Positions 51,592-59,097 of a stretch of 64,000 nucleotides of DNA are shown here, in pieces. A program made the position numbers and the translations under genes. The DNA is from Roseiarcus fermentans (lineage in GTDB: Bacteria; Pseudomonadota; Alphaproteobacteria; Rhizobiales; Beijerinckiaceae). Location: NCBI RefSeq assembly GCF_003315135.1, contig NZ_QNRK01000003.1, positions 186,001 through 250,000 on the forward strand, written 5' to 3'. The notes under the pieces were generated by a model. The model was not told where the DNA came from and searched no databases. It saw only the letters and a program-made list of their open reading frames with translations. The first letter of the stretch is position 1. Each line of letters starts with the position of its first letter.

Positions 51592-52416
51592 TCAGCTGAA
51601 CAGGACGATCGCCAGGAACAGGGCGCCGGCCGCCCAGCAATAATAGGCGAACGGCCGCAGCGCCTCGAATTCGTTCTTGTGAAAGTAGCGCATCAGGAAC
51701 AACACGCTGAGATAGGCGACGATTCCCGCCACCACGCCGGACAGGATCGCCATCGGGCCGAGGGTCGCGCCTTCCCTCAAGAGCTTCGGCGCCTCGTAGA
51801 CGTTGGCCGCGAGAATGATCGGCGTGCCCATGAGGAAGGAGAATCGGGCCGATTCCTCGTGCCGCAAACCCGCGATCACGCCGGCCACGATGGTCGAGCC
51901 GGATCTGGAAATGCCGGGAATGAGGGCGAAGCACTGAGCGAAGCCGACCGCCAGCGCCCCCTTCCAGTTGAGCTGGTCGAGCTTTCCGACCGTCTCGCCG
52001 GCGACGAGGTCGCCGAAATAGAGCAGGAAGCCGTTGACGATCAGGAACGCCGCCGCGACCGCCGGCGACCCGAACGCCTCGGTCAGGATCTTGTGCAGCC
52101 CGGCGCCGATGACCACGGCCGGGATCGTGGCGAGCACGACGAGCAGCAGGACGCGGCGGTCGGCGATCGACCGCTCGCCGCGCAGGCCGATCAGCGACAC
52201 CGCGAAAGCGTACCAGTCGCGCCAGAAGTAGGCGAGCAGCGCGATCGCGGTTCCCAGATGCATCACCGTCAGATAGGCGAGCCAGTCGGGCGCCCTGAGA
52301 TCGACGTTCCAGGCGAGCAGGCGCGGCAGGATGACGGCGTGGCCGAGGCTCGAGATCGGAAACAGCTCCGTCACGCCCTGAAGAACGGCCATGATGATGG
52401 CTTGGATGGCGGTCAC
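51592..52416 (-). CDS. uppP: Undecaprenyl-diphosphatase
   Basis: A 274-residue, eight-helix membrane enzyme that dephosphorylates undecaprenyl pyrophosphate to recycle the lipid carrier of cell wall synthesis and confers bacitracin resistance. Catalytic blocks are QGVTELFPISSLGH (family: TE-x-LPISSTGH) and the inverted-repeat counterpart GISRSGSTIVAGVIAGLRHEESARFSF (key: PGISRSGST). The Leu for Thr change in SSLGH is a variation in the first block. ATG 52416. 112 bp separate it from the DsbA-like gene. Confidence 0.94.
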   Translation of the reverse strand: MTAIQAIIMAVLQGVTELFPISSLGHAVILPRLLAWNVDLRAPDWLAYLTVMHLGTAIALLAYFWRDWYAFAVSLIGLRGERSIADRRVLLLVVLATIPAVVIGAGLHKILTEAFGSPAVAAAFLIVNGFLLYFGDLVAGETVGKLDQLNWKGALAVGFAQCFALIPGISRSGSTIVAGVIAGLRHEESARFSFLMGTPIILAANVYEAPKLLREGATLGPMAILSGVVAGIVAYLSVLFLMRYFHKNEFEALRPFAYYCWAAGALFLAIVLFS

Positions 52417-52528
52417 TTCGAAACCTCGCCTGTCGATTCAGAACGACGCCCGCCCGGCGCGCCCGACGCTCCCCCTGACGCCCCCGCGCCGCCGGCAAAA
52501 AGGACGCGGCCGCCGCGTCGCCGATCGC

Positions 52529-53299
52529 CTAGCAGGCGACGCGGCCGCACTTGTGGACCGAGTCGACCTTGTTCTTGAGCTGGTCGTAGCCGACCGCGCC
52601 GACCACGAGATCCTGACCGAGCACGAAGGTCGGCGTGCCGTTGATCTGGAGCGCGTCGGCGAGCTGCATCGTCTCGTCGAGGCCCGCCTTGACGTCGGCG
52701 CTGTCCATGTCCTTGTTGAGCTTGTCCATGTCGAGCCCGAGGTCCTTCGCCACCGCCATCGCCTCCGCCTTGCCGACCGGCCCGCGCGCGGAGAGAAGCT
52801 TGGTATGGAAGGCCCAGAACTTGTCGCCGGGAAGCTGGTTGCGCGCGGCGGCGGCGACCTTGGCGGCCTCGACCGAGCCCGGCCCGAGGACGGGGAAGTC
52901 CTTGAGCACGACCTTCAGGTTGGGATCGTCCTTGATCAGCTTGGCGATGTCGGGCAGCGCGCCCTTGCAGTAGTGGCAGTTGTAATCGAAGAATTCGACC
53001 AGCGTCGCCGAACCGTTCGGGTTGCCGATCGTCGCCTGATATTTCGAGGTGAACAGCGGCCCGGCCTGGCCCGCGACGACCTTCTGGCGCTCCGCCTCGG
53101 CGGTGTCCTTGTCGTGCTTGTCGAGCGCCTCGATCGCCTCCTTGAGGACTTCCGGATTGGCGACCAGATAGTCGTGGATGAACGCGCCGAGCTCCTGCTT
53201 CTGCGCCGGCGAGAATTCGTCGGCCCGCGCCGGCAGGGCGGTCGAGAGCGCGGCCCCGGCGAGGGCGGCGGCGAAGCCGAGGGCGGCGGTCAGGTTCAT
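52529..53299 (-). CDS. DsbA family thiol:disulfide protein
   Basis: A 256-residue periplasmic thioredoxin-fold protein. Signal peptide 1-27 (cleavage after ARA), then a helical N-terminal segment as in ScsC/BdbD-like oxidoreductases, the active site FFDYNCHYCKGA (Cys108, Cys111) and the cis-proline loop INGTPTFVLG. It ends with an unusual Cys pair (HKCGRVAC) that could form an extra disulfide. It probably oxidises or isomerises exported proteins. ATG 53299 starts a clean signal peptide; an upstream in-frame start would add 4 residues. Confidence 0.92.
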   Translation of the reverse strand: MNLTAALGFAAALAGAALSTALPARADEFSPAQKQELGAFIHDYLVANPEVLKEAIEALDKHDKDTAEAERQKVVAGQAGPLFTSKYQATIGNPNGSATLVEFFDYNCHYCKGALPDIAKLIKDDPNLKVVLKDFPVLGPGSVEAAKVAAAARNQLPGDKFWAFHTKLLSARGPVGKAEAMAVAKDLGLDMDKLNKDMDSADVKAGLDETMQLADALQINGTPTFVLGQDLVVGAVGYDQLKNKVDSVHKCGRVAC

Positions 53300-53401
53300 G
53301 CCAAACTCCAATGTGAGGCGCGCCGAAATACGCGCCGGGACGTCCGATATCCGTTCCGTTCAGGGCGGGATTGCGTCCGCGTCGTGTCCTCGGACGGCTT
53401 C

Positions 53402-53500
53402 CTAGCGGATTTCTGCGATCGTGTCTTCCCGCGTGAGCGCGCGGAACGGGGTTGCCCCCGGCGGAGAACCGGGGCTCGACGGTCCGGTCGTTGGTTTCGG
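53402..53500 (-). pseudogene. Remnant of the dnaB 3' end
   Basis: About 95 bp align in direct orientation with the last 30 codons of dnaB (56277-56375). On the minus strand both end in a TAG-terminated coding end: ALTREDTIAEIR here, SLAREDAIAEIR in DnaB. Shared nucleotide blocks include gcgatcg.gtcttcccgcg and tcgacggt(t)ccggtcg. Identity is about 70-75% by eye, with one base gained and one lost. No further DnaB sequence lies upstream of it. Together with dnaB it brackets the 2.9-kb segment holding the DUF29 and 3D-domain genes. Confidence 0.7.
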
Positions 53501-53533
53501 GTAGGATGGCGTGTATAAACTTGGACTGGATCT

Positions 53534-53550
53534 GTCGGACAGTGTCCGAC
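53534..53550. repeat. 17-nt palindrome GTCGGACA-g-TGTCCGAC
   Basis: Perfect 8-bp arms around one central base, in gene-free DNA next to the dnaB remnant. It has the size and symmetry of a repressor or recombinase half-site pair, but no nearby protein can be tied to it. Confidence 0.5.
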
Positions 53551-53590
53551 GGGCCATTTCGCTCTTGCTGTTCATTATCGGCGAGACGAC

Positions 53591-53663
53591 GAGGCGGACG
53601 TCAAGGACGCACGCTTCGCGCGCGCCGGCGTTGCCGGTGCTTCGCATCCTTGACCCCCGCCTC
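53591..53663. repeat. 20-bp inverted repeat
   Basis: Arms gaggcggacgtcaaggacgc (53591-53610) and gcatccttgacccccgcctc (53644-53663) pair at 17 of 20 positions with 33 bp between them, which themselves contain gccggcgttgccgg. It may be a folded RNA or a fragment of a dispersed repeat. Confidence 0.55.
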
Positions 53664-53854
53664 GCGCTCGCCAACCGCGCTGCCAAGAACGAATGGCCGG
53701 ATATCGACAAGCCCTGACGGTGACCGAACGATCGAAACCCAACTCTCTCAGATGGCGACTGCCGGGGCGCGCTCGGAAACTCCTCCACTGTCCTCCCCGC
53801 GAAAGCGCCAGCAGATGCACACAAGTCCTTTCCTTTCGCAGCGCCCGGGGCGTT

Positions 53855-54030
53855 CCCCCTTCTCCGCGAAGCGGGGAAGGCGGCGCGCAGCGCCGGATGG
53901 GGTGTGGGCCGCTTCATCGGCGCTGGACGGATTGCCCGACCGTCGCCGTCCCCGTGTCGCCGCAGGAATCCTGCTTTCCACACCCCATCCGGCCCTGACG
54001 GGCCACCTTCCCCAGCAAAGCTGGGGAAGG
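53855..54030. repeat. Intergenic palindromic element before the DUF29 gene
   Basis: Inverted outer arms around 53855-53880 (ccttctccgcgaagcggggaagg) and 54006-54030 (ccttccccagcaaagctgg then ggaagg), each a hairpin, plus inner arms ggatggggtgtgg (53895-53907) and ccacaccccatcc (53978-53990). The layout equals that of the elements at 44783 and 47290 but the sequence is different. Confidence 0.82.
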
Positions 54031-54142
54031 GTACGCGCGTCCAATGGATATGTGCATCGCGAAAGCGGGGATCGAGCGGTTCAACCTGGCACAAGCGTCG
54101 TCGCGGCCCCGCACTGCCCCAGCCTTCGCCCCGCGGCTCTGG

Positions 54143-54162
54143 ATGCCCGCTTTCGCGGGCAT
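54143..54162. repeat. Short hairpin ATGCCCGC-tttc-GCGGGCAT
   Basis: Perfect 8-bp stem with a 4-nt loop, 47 bp upstream of the DUF29 gene. The motif ggatgcccgc..gcgggcatgac is a common dispersed repeat in alphaproteobacteria; there is no T-tract, so it is not an intrinsic terminator. Confidence 0.7.
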
Positions 54163-54208
54163 GACAACGTAGGGAGTTGCGTAGGATGCCCAGGAGAGGA
54201 ACAAGCCG

Positions 54209-54637
54209 ATGAAAACCGCCTACGACAGCGACTTCTACGCGTGGGCGCACGAGCAGGCGGCGCTGCTGCGCAGCGGCAGGCTCGCCGAAGCCGACGTCGA
54301 ACACATCGCGGAGGAGATCGAATCCTTGGGTCGGGCGGAGAAGCGCGAACTCGTGAGCCGCCTGACCATTCTTCTCCTGCATCTTCTCAAATGGCGATTT
54401 CAGCCGAACCTTCGGGGACGGAGCTCGAGCCTGACGATCAAGGAACAGCGCAAGGAAGTCCTCAACCACCTCGCCGACAATCCGAGCCTGCGCGCGAAGA
54501 CCGGCGAAGCCATGGCCGCGGCCTACGACGTCGCGATCCTCAAGGCCGCCAGGGAGACCGCGATGGACGAGGAGGAATTTCCGGCGGCCTGCCCGTGGAC
54601 GTTCGAGGAGGCGACGGGCGACGTCTGGCCCGAGTAG
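54209..54637 (+). CDS. DUF29 domain-containing protein
   Basis: A 142-residue protein of the DUF29 family (PF01724). It opens with YDSDFYAWAHEQAALLRSGR, followed by HIAEEIESLGRAEKRELVSRL, LLLHLLKWRFQP and a C-terminal PAACPWTFEEATGDVWPE (key CPWTFEE). DUF29 proteins are helical, often present in several copies near mobile DNA, and of unknown role. ATG 54209 has AGGAGAGGA 8 nt upstream. It is the only plus-strand gene in the segment between the two dnaB ends. Confidence 0.9.
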   Translation: MKTAYDSDFYAWAHEQAALLRSGRLAEADVEHIAEEIESLGRAEKRELVSRLTILLLHLLKWRFQPNLRGRSSSLTIKEQRKEVLNHLADNPSLRAKTGEAMAAAYDVAILKAARETAMDEEEFPAACPWTFEEATGDVWPE

Positions 54638-54976
54638 GTTCTGCGGGCCGACGCGTAAAGGGGGTCGCCGCCGGTCGTGCGGTAATTCGGGATCGGCCTG
54701 GAACAGGCGCAGACTCCGAGAGGGCTTCCGTCTGTAGGACGCGTGCGAGGCAGCGCTTATACGCATTCACGGCGCCCGTCAGGAACGGCGGGACTGCAAC
54801 GCGCCGCCGTTGCCGGAGGACCTTCACGAACACGTCAAAGCACTCTCCAAGCGGTCATCTTGGCGCCCGATACGAAGCGAAGCACTGAGATAAACGAAAC
54901 GTGCCGTCACCAAGTCATCCTAATATCCGCCCTGACGCGTATCGAGTCCTCAGCCAGTTCGAATATTTAATGACGC
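54638..54976. other. Intergenic stretch leading into a low-GC segment
   Basis: No gene is supported. Up to about 54860 the DNA is GC-rich; from 54870 on it becomes markedly AT-richer (gagataaacgaaacg, cctaatatccgcc, gaatatttaatg), which continues through the 3D-domain gene. No terminator with a T-tract is seen after the converging DUF29 and 3D-domain genes. Confidence 0.45.
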
Positions 54977-55732
54977 CTAGTCCCCATACCTCACGTGCTG
55001 AGAGCGCAGAGTCGAAACGACCGAATCATCTTTCACAATGTACGCAACAAATCCACGTTTCGGAGTTGAGGTAATAACACCGGGCGCCGGGTTCACGCGG
55101 TTTACGCCCGTGAAAAAATCGATATGACTGCCGTTAATCTCACTTCCGCGGTCAACGGCATAAACATATCCATCATGCACAGCCGTAGACCCGTCGGGAA
55201 GCGTTATCCTCGCCCCCTTAAGTCGCGGTATAAATAACGCTGTACCCCATGGAATCGTATCACGATCAACGGCGATTGACCGGTAGGGGATTAGACGGTA
55301 TTTGTCGGTCCCACCCATTCCAAATTTGTCTTTGGCTTCCAGTTCAAAAAACCTCTGCTTACGAATATTCGCCTTAGTTCTATCACTTACCTTCGGGAAC
55401 ACATCTCCGCAATCTGTCTGATCCTCAGCGCCTAGTCCCCCCGCATTAAATGCGCGGACTTGGCTGCCGGCTGTAACGATTACCGTGCCTTCCATCGCGG
55501 CGTTGCACCAATCCTTTTTGGAGAGAGAAACTCCAAGGTCATGGCCGTCCTTGTCGCGCAAGGCGACTGACCCGGCACCCTCGTTCGCTTTTGCCGCATG
55601 ATCATAATACTGCGTTGCCCAGACATGCACAGGTTCAAGTTGCGAAACGCTTTCAGGCGCAGCCAGATTGAATTCATCAGCAAAGGCGGGGATGGGAAGC
55701 GCCACGGCGATCAAAAAAAAGAGAGTGCGCAT
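54977..55732 (-). CDS. Secreted 3D (Asp-Asp-Asp) domain protein
   Basis: A 251-residue exported protein. Signal peptide 1-18 (cleavage after PAFA), an unrecognised middle, then a 3D domain (PF06725) at about 150-225. Its three conserved acidic residues lie in SIAVDRDTIPWGTALFIPRL and in YVYAVDRGSEINGSHIDFFTG. This double-psi beta-barrel is shared with MltA lytic transglycosylases and Gram-positive stationary-phase hydrolases, so glycan cleavage is plausible. Two Cys (KDWCNAA, QTDCGDV) may pair. The gene is clearly AT-richer than its neighbours, with codons such as TTA and ATA rarely used elsewhere in the window, pointing to recent acquisition. ATG 55732. Confidence 0.8.
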   Translation of the reverse strand: MRTLFFLIAVALPIPAFADEFNLAAPESVSQLEPVHVWATQYYDHAAKANEGAGSVALRDKDGHDLGVSLSKKDWCNAAMEGTVIVTAGSQVRAFNAGGLGAEDQTDCGDVFPKVSDRTKANIRKQRFFELEAKDKFGMGGTDKYRLIPYRSIAVDRDTIPWGTALFIPRLKGARITLPDGSTAVHDGYVYAVDRGSEINGSHIDFFTGVNRVNPAPGVITSTPKRGFVAYIVKDDSVVSTLRSQHVRYGD

Positions 55733-55756
55733 CTCGAACCTCTCGATTCGCTAAGC

Positions 55757-55783
55757 GTTATAAAATTTGTTTGAATCTACCAA
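55757..55783 (-). promoter_or_regulatory. Possible promoter of the 3D-domain gene
   Basis: On the minus strand TTGGTA (55783-55778) and TATAAC (55762-55757) are spaced 15 bp, within an AT-rich stretch 25 bp before the ATG at 55732. The spacing is shorter than ideal, so this is a weak call. Confidence 0.35.
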
Positions 55784-55858
55784 GCCGGCATAGAGAGCAC
55801 GCCAGAGCTTCGTACTTTAACAACAACACTTTTTACTTACGCTTGCGAGGAGAGTATT

Positions 55859-55921
55859 GTGAATCGCGCCGGGTTGCAAGAGACTTTGCCGAACAGGCGC
55901 CCAACAGGGACTCCGTGCTAA
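55859..55921 (+). CDS. Possible 20-codon leader peptide
   Basis: GTG at 55859, directly behind a strong Shine-Dalgarno (gaggagag, 55847-55854), opens a frame of 20 codons ending in TAA. The peptide (VNRAGLQETLPNRRPTGTPC) matches nothing I know. The ribosome binding site is the best in this region, but the length makes chance likely. Confidence 0.2.
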   Translation: MNRAGLQETLPNRRPTGTPC

Positions 55922-55978
55922 ACGAAAAGCTACGACGACCCTCCCACGCCCGCGGGACAGGAGGAAACAATCACCATC

Positions 55979-56218
55979 GTGAAGGAGCACTCCTCTGGAG
56001 GTGCTCCTCTAGCCAGCGTTGATCGGGACACCGAGCGCTCGGCTCCATTGTCTGAGACTGCGCCTCGGTGGTCTTCCGAAACGCTAGCTAAGCTAACCGG
56101 CCCTCTCGCGCCGTTCGCCGTAGCGATTGCACGCCCCGCTCATCGTAGCCTCAGAAATTTGGATCGCTCGGATCGAGTTCCCGCTCCAGCTGAGCGCCGC
56201 GCTTACGGCCCGGCCTGA
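55979..56218 (+). CDS. Doubtful small ORF (79 aa)
   Basis: GTG start 14 nt after AGGAGG (55959-55964), continuing for 79 codons into the GC-rich zone. The product has no recognised domain; it includes LAKLTGPLAPFAVAIARPAHRS. Its first codons overlap the 55983-56008 hairpin, which would hide the start. I list it only because of the upstream AGGAGG; the spacing argues against it. Confidence 0.18.
   Translation: MKEHSSGGAPLASVDRDTERSAPLSETAPRWSSETLAKLTGPLAPFAVAIARPAHRSLRNLDRSDRVPAPAERRAYGPA
55983..56008. repeat. Hairpin AGGAGCAC...GTGCTCCT
   Basis: Perfect 8-bp arms (55983-55990 and 56001-56008), extended by three more pairs with one bulge (tcc with gga). No T-tract follows on either strand. 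It may be a terminator remnant or an RNA element. Confidence 0.5.
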
Positions 56219-56276
56219 ACGCTTGCAATCCCGCCCGCCGGCGACAACTCCGTCGCCGCGCCTCGGACTTCATGCC

Positions 56277-57767
56277 CTACCTTATCTCCGCGATCGCGTC
56301 TTCCCGCGCGAGCGAGCTGAACCGCGTCACCTCGGCGTCGAATTGCAGTTCGACGGTTCCGGTCGGCCCGTGGCGCTGCTTGCCGATGATCACCTCGGCG
56401 CGACCGTGGGCGCTCTCCATCTTGGTCATCCACTCGATGTGTTCCGGCCCGCCCGGCCGCGGCTCCTTGTTCTTGAGGTAGTATTCCTCGCGGTAGACGA
56501 ACAGCACCACGTCGGCGTCCTGCTCGATCGAGCCCGATTCGCGCAGGTCGGAGAGCTGCGGCCGCTTGTCGTCGCGCGACTCGACCTGACGCGAGAGCTG
56601 CGACAGCGCCACGATCGGCACCGCCAGTTCCTTGGCGAGCGACTTGAGGCCGGTGGTGATCTCGGTCAGTTCCTGCACCCGGTTGCCGTCGCGCGACTTC
56701 GAGCCGGTCATCAGCTGGATGTAGTCGATCACCAGCAGATCGAGGCCCTTCTGGCGCTTGAGCCGCCGCGCCCGCGCCGTCAGCTGCGCGATCGAGACCC
56801 CGCCGGTCTGGTCGATGTAGAACGGAATCGCCTGCATTTCGGTCACGGCGTCGGCGACCCGGCGGAATTCGCCCTCGGTGATGTCCCCGCGGCGGATCTT
56901 GTAGGAGGCGACGTTGGATTGCTCGGCGATGATGCGCGTGGCGAGCTGCTCGGCCGACATTTCCAGCGAGAAGAAGCCGACGATGCCGCCGTTGACCGTC
57001 TCCATGCCGCCGTCGGCGCGGGTCCGCCCCTCGTAGGCGCGGGCGATGTTGAAGGCGATGTTGGTGGCGAGCGCCGTCTTGCCCATGCCCGGCCGCCCGG
57101 CGAGGATCACCAGGTCCGACGCCTGCAGGCCGCCCATGTAGCGGTCGAGGTCGTGCAGGCCGGTGGCGATGCCCGACAGCGACCCCTCGCGCTCGTAGGC
57201 CCTGGCCGCCATGTCGACGGCGATCTTGAGCGCGTCCGAGAAGCGCTGGAACCCGCCGTCGTAGCGCCCGCCCTCGGCGATCGCGTAGAGCCGCCGCTCC
57301 GCCTCCTCGATCTGCTCGCGCGGGCTCGAGTCGACGGGGGCGTCGTAGGCGACGTTGACCACGTCCTCGCCGATGCCGATCAGGTCGCGCCGCAGCGCGA
57401 GGTCGTAGATGCTGCGCCCGTAGTCGTAGGCGTTGATGATGGTGGTGGCTTCGGTCGCGAGCCGCGCCAGATATTGCGACACGGTCATGCCGCCGAGGTC
57501 GTGGTCGCCGAGGAACGTCTTGAGCGTGATCGGCGTCGCGAGCTTGCCCTGGCGGATCATCGCGCCCGCGATCTCGTAGATGCGGCGATGCAGCTCCTCG
57601 ACGAAATGCTCGCTGCGCAGGAAGTCGGAGACGCGGTCGAAGGCGTCGTTGTTGATCAGGATCGCCCCGAGCAGCGCCTGTTCGGCTTCGACGTTCGCCG
57701 GCGGAACGCGGTAGGGGCGCGCCTCGGTTGCGGCGGGGCGTGGGATCAGGGCTTCGACGGTCGCCAT
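56277..57767 (-). CDS. dnaB: Replicative DNA helicase DnaB
   Basis: A 496-residue hexameric 5'-3' helicase of the replication fork. The N-terminal DnaG-interacting domain (about 20-125: VPPANVEAEQALLGAIL, FVEELHRRIYE) and the RecA-like C-terminal domain (about 195-480) are complete. Walker A GRPGMGKTALA, Walker B LLVIDYIQLMTGS, ALSQLSRQVESR, DLRESGSIEQDADVV and the final KQRHGPTGTVELQFD are present. No intein is inserted. ATG 57767. Its 3' end is duplicated as a decayed copy at 53402-53500. Confidence 0.97.
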   Translation of the reverse strand: MATVEALIPRPAATEARPYRVPPANVEAEQALLGAILINNDAFDRVSDFLRSEHFVEELHRRIYEIAGAMIRQGKLATPITLKTFLGDHDLGGMTVSQYLARLATEATTIINAYDYGRSIYDLALRRDLIGIGEDVVNVAYDAPVDSSPREQIEEAERRLYAIAEGGRYDGGFQRFSDALKIAVDMAARAYEREGSLSGIATGLHDLDRYMGGLQASDLVILAGRPGMGKTALATNIAFNIARAYEGRTRADGGMETVNGGIVGFFSLEMSAEQLATRIIAEQSNVASYKIRRGDITEGEFRRVADAVTEMQAIPFYIDQTGGVSIAQLTARARRLKRQKGLDLLVIDYIQLMTGSKSRDGNRVQELTEITTGLKSLAKELAVPIVALSQLSRQVESRDDKRPQLSDLRESGSIEQDADVVLFVYREEYYLKNKEPRPGGPEHIEWMTKMESAHGRAEVIIGKQRHGPTGTVELQFDAEVTRFSSLAREDAIAEIR

Positions 57768-57849
57768 GGGCGTTGTCGCGTCTTTCTACAGCTGGAGTGT
57801 GAGGGCGAACGCGAAAGACACGCGAATCAGCGACGCGAGGATACGCCGT

Positions 57850-57882
57850 CGCGCGAGCCTCGACAAAGTCGAGGCTCGCGCG
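57850..57882. repeat. Perfect 15-bp-stem hairpin upstream of dnaB
   Basis: Arms cgcgcgagcctcgac (57850-57864) and gtcgaggctcgcgcg (57868-57882) with an aaa loop. It lies between the nitronate monooxygenase stop and the dnaB start, both read leftwards. No T-run follows, so it may be a processing or Rho-associated element or a terminator of the upstream gene. The rest of 57768-58069 shows nothing. Confidence 0.65.
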
Positions 57883-58069
57883 GGCCGTGTCCGCCGCCCG
57901 GGGTCATAGCCCCGGCGCCGCGCCCGAGCCAAGGCGGGACGTCGCCTCGGCCCGGCTTTTCCCCGCTATCCACTCTGACGCCGATGCGCACGCTTGACGG
58001 CCGCCGCCGGGACGTCGACCGGACTCGTCGCGTTCGAGCGGCCGGACCCGACGGCCCGGCCGGCCGGCG

Positions 58070-59032
58070 TCAGCCGCAGATGCGCCGCTTGGCCTCGAGA
58101 TATTCGCGCTCGAAGCGCGCGACGAGGTCGGCGACCGGATGCACCGCCTTGACCGCGCCGATGCCCTGCCCGCTGCCCCAGATGTCGCGCCACGCCTTGG
58201 CGTCGGATGCGCCGCCCGAGGCGAAATTCATCGCCTTGGCTTCCCCGGCCGGCAGGTTGTCCGGGTCGAGGCCCGCCTTCACGATCGACGGCCTGAGGTA
58301 GTTGCCGAAAATGCCGGTGAACAGGCTCGAGCCGACGATGTCGGAGGCGTCGCTCTCGACGATCGCCTGCTTGTAGGCGTCGATCGCGCGCGCTTCCTCG
58401 GTGGCGATGAAGGCCGAGCCGATGTAGGCGAGGTCGGCGCCCATGGCCTCGGCCGCGAGAATCGCCCTCCCGGTGGCGATCGCCCCCGACAGCAGCAGCG
58501 GCCCGTCGAACCATTCGCGGATGTCCTGAACCAGCGCGAACGGCGACATCGAGCCGGCGTGGCCGCCGGCGCCGGCGGCGACCGCGATCAGGCCGTCCGC
58601 CCCCTTCTCGACCGCCTTGCGGGCGAAGCGGTTGGTGATGATGTCGTGCAGCGTGATCCCGCCGTAGCCGTGCACGGCCTGGTTCACGTCCTCGCGCGCG
58701 CCGAGCGAGGTGATCACGATCGGCGCCTTCCACTTGACGGTCAGTTCGAGGTCCTGCTCGAGGCGCGCGTTCGACTTGTGCACGATCTGGTTGACCGCGA
58801 ACGGCGCCGAGGGGCGCTCGGGATGGGCCTTGTCGTGCGCCGCCAGCGCCTCGGTGATCTCGTGCAGCCACTCGTCGAGCTGGGAGAGCGGCCGCGCGTT
58901 CAGCGCCGGGAACGAGCCGACGATTCCCGCCTTGCACTGGGCGATCACCAGCGCCGGATGCGAGATGATGAACAGCGGCGCGCCCACGACGGGCAGGCGC
59001 AGCCTGCCTTTCAGGACTTCCGGCAGAGACAT
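58070..59032 (-). CDS. Nitronate monooxygenase (2-nitropropane dioxygenase family)
   Basis: A 320-residue FMN-dependent TIM-barrel enzyme that oxidises alkyl nitronates. The N-terminus LRLPVVGAPLFIISHPALVIA, the phosphate-binding VAAGAGGHAGSMSPFALV, LLSGAIATGRAILAAEAMGADLAYIGSAF (key GAIATGRAILAAEAMGA) and NFASGGASDAKAWRDIWGSGQGIG (key DIWGSGQG) are standard for the class I enzymes. Relatives include FabK-type enoyl-ACP reductases, but the length and DIWGSGQG block favour nitronate monooxygenase. ATG 59032. Confidence 0.92.
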   Translation of the reverse strand: MSLPEVLKGRLRLPVVGAPLFIISHPALVIAQCKAGIVGSFPALNARPLSQLDEWLHEITEALAAHDKAHPERPSAPFAVNQIVHKSNARLEQDLELTVKWKAPIVITSLGAREDVNQAVHGYGGITLHDIITNRFARKAVEKGADGLIAVAAGAGGHAGSMSPFALVQDIREWFDGPLLLSGAIATGRAILAAEAMGADLAYIGSAFIATEEARAIDAYKQAIVESDASDIVGSSLFTGIFGNYLRPSIVKAGLDPDNLPAGEAKAMNFASGGASDAKAWRDIWGSGQGIGAVKAVHPVADLVARFEREYLEAKRRICG

Positions 59033-59097
59033 TGGGCTCCCCCCGATCGGTTAATCGTTCAGTCTTAAACGACTCCGCGCGCTCCCGGCAAGCGCCG

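Larger units (their letters stand above)
53300..54208. other. Gene-free, repeat-filled intergenic region
   Basis: About 900 bp with no supported gene. It contains, in order: a decayed copy of the dnaB 3' end (53402-53500), a 17-nt palindrome (53534-53550), an inverted repeat (53591-53663), a palindromic element (53855-54030) and a short hairpin (54143-54162). Open frames here, on both strands, run across these repeats and have no domain, so I do not call them. Confidence 0.6.
55733..56276. other. Low-GC to normal-GC intergenic region upstream of the 3D-domain gene
   Basis: Holds a promoter candidate for the 3D-domain gene, two doubtful plus-strand short ORFs and one strong hairpin, each listed separately. 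GC content returns to the level of the rest of the window at about 56160. Nothing else is supported before the dnaB stop codon at 56277. Confidence 0.45.

Noticed and set aside
53511-53717. A 68-codon plus-strand ORF next to the dnaB remnant
   Set aside because: It runs through the 17-nt palindrome and the 20-bp inverted repeat and has no ribosome binding site or known domain.
14898-54162. Possible CRISPR arrays among the intergenic repeats
   Set aside because: The repeats are inverted and nested, not regularly spaced direct repeats with unique spacers, and no cas gene is present.
53402-54766. A 454-residue minus-strand frame that ends with DnaB-like residues
   Set aside because: Only the last 30 codons or so resemble DnaB. 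The rest crosses palindromic repeats and the DUF29 gene in antisense, so it is a remnant and not a gene.
56127-58301. A 2.2-kb plus-strand open frame opposite dnaB
   Set aside because: DnaB is complete and well conserved on the other strand; the antisense product has shadow composition.
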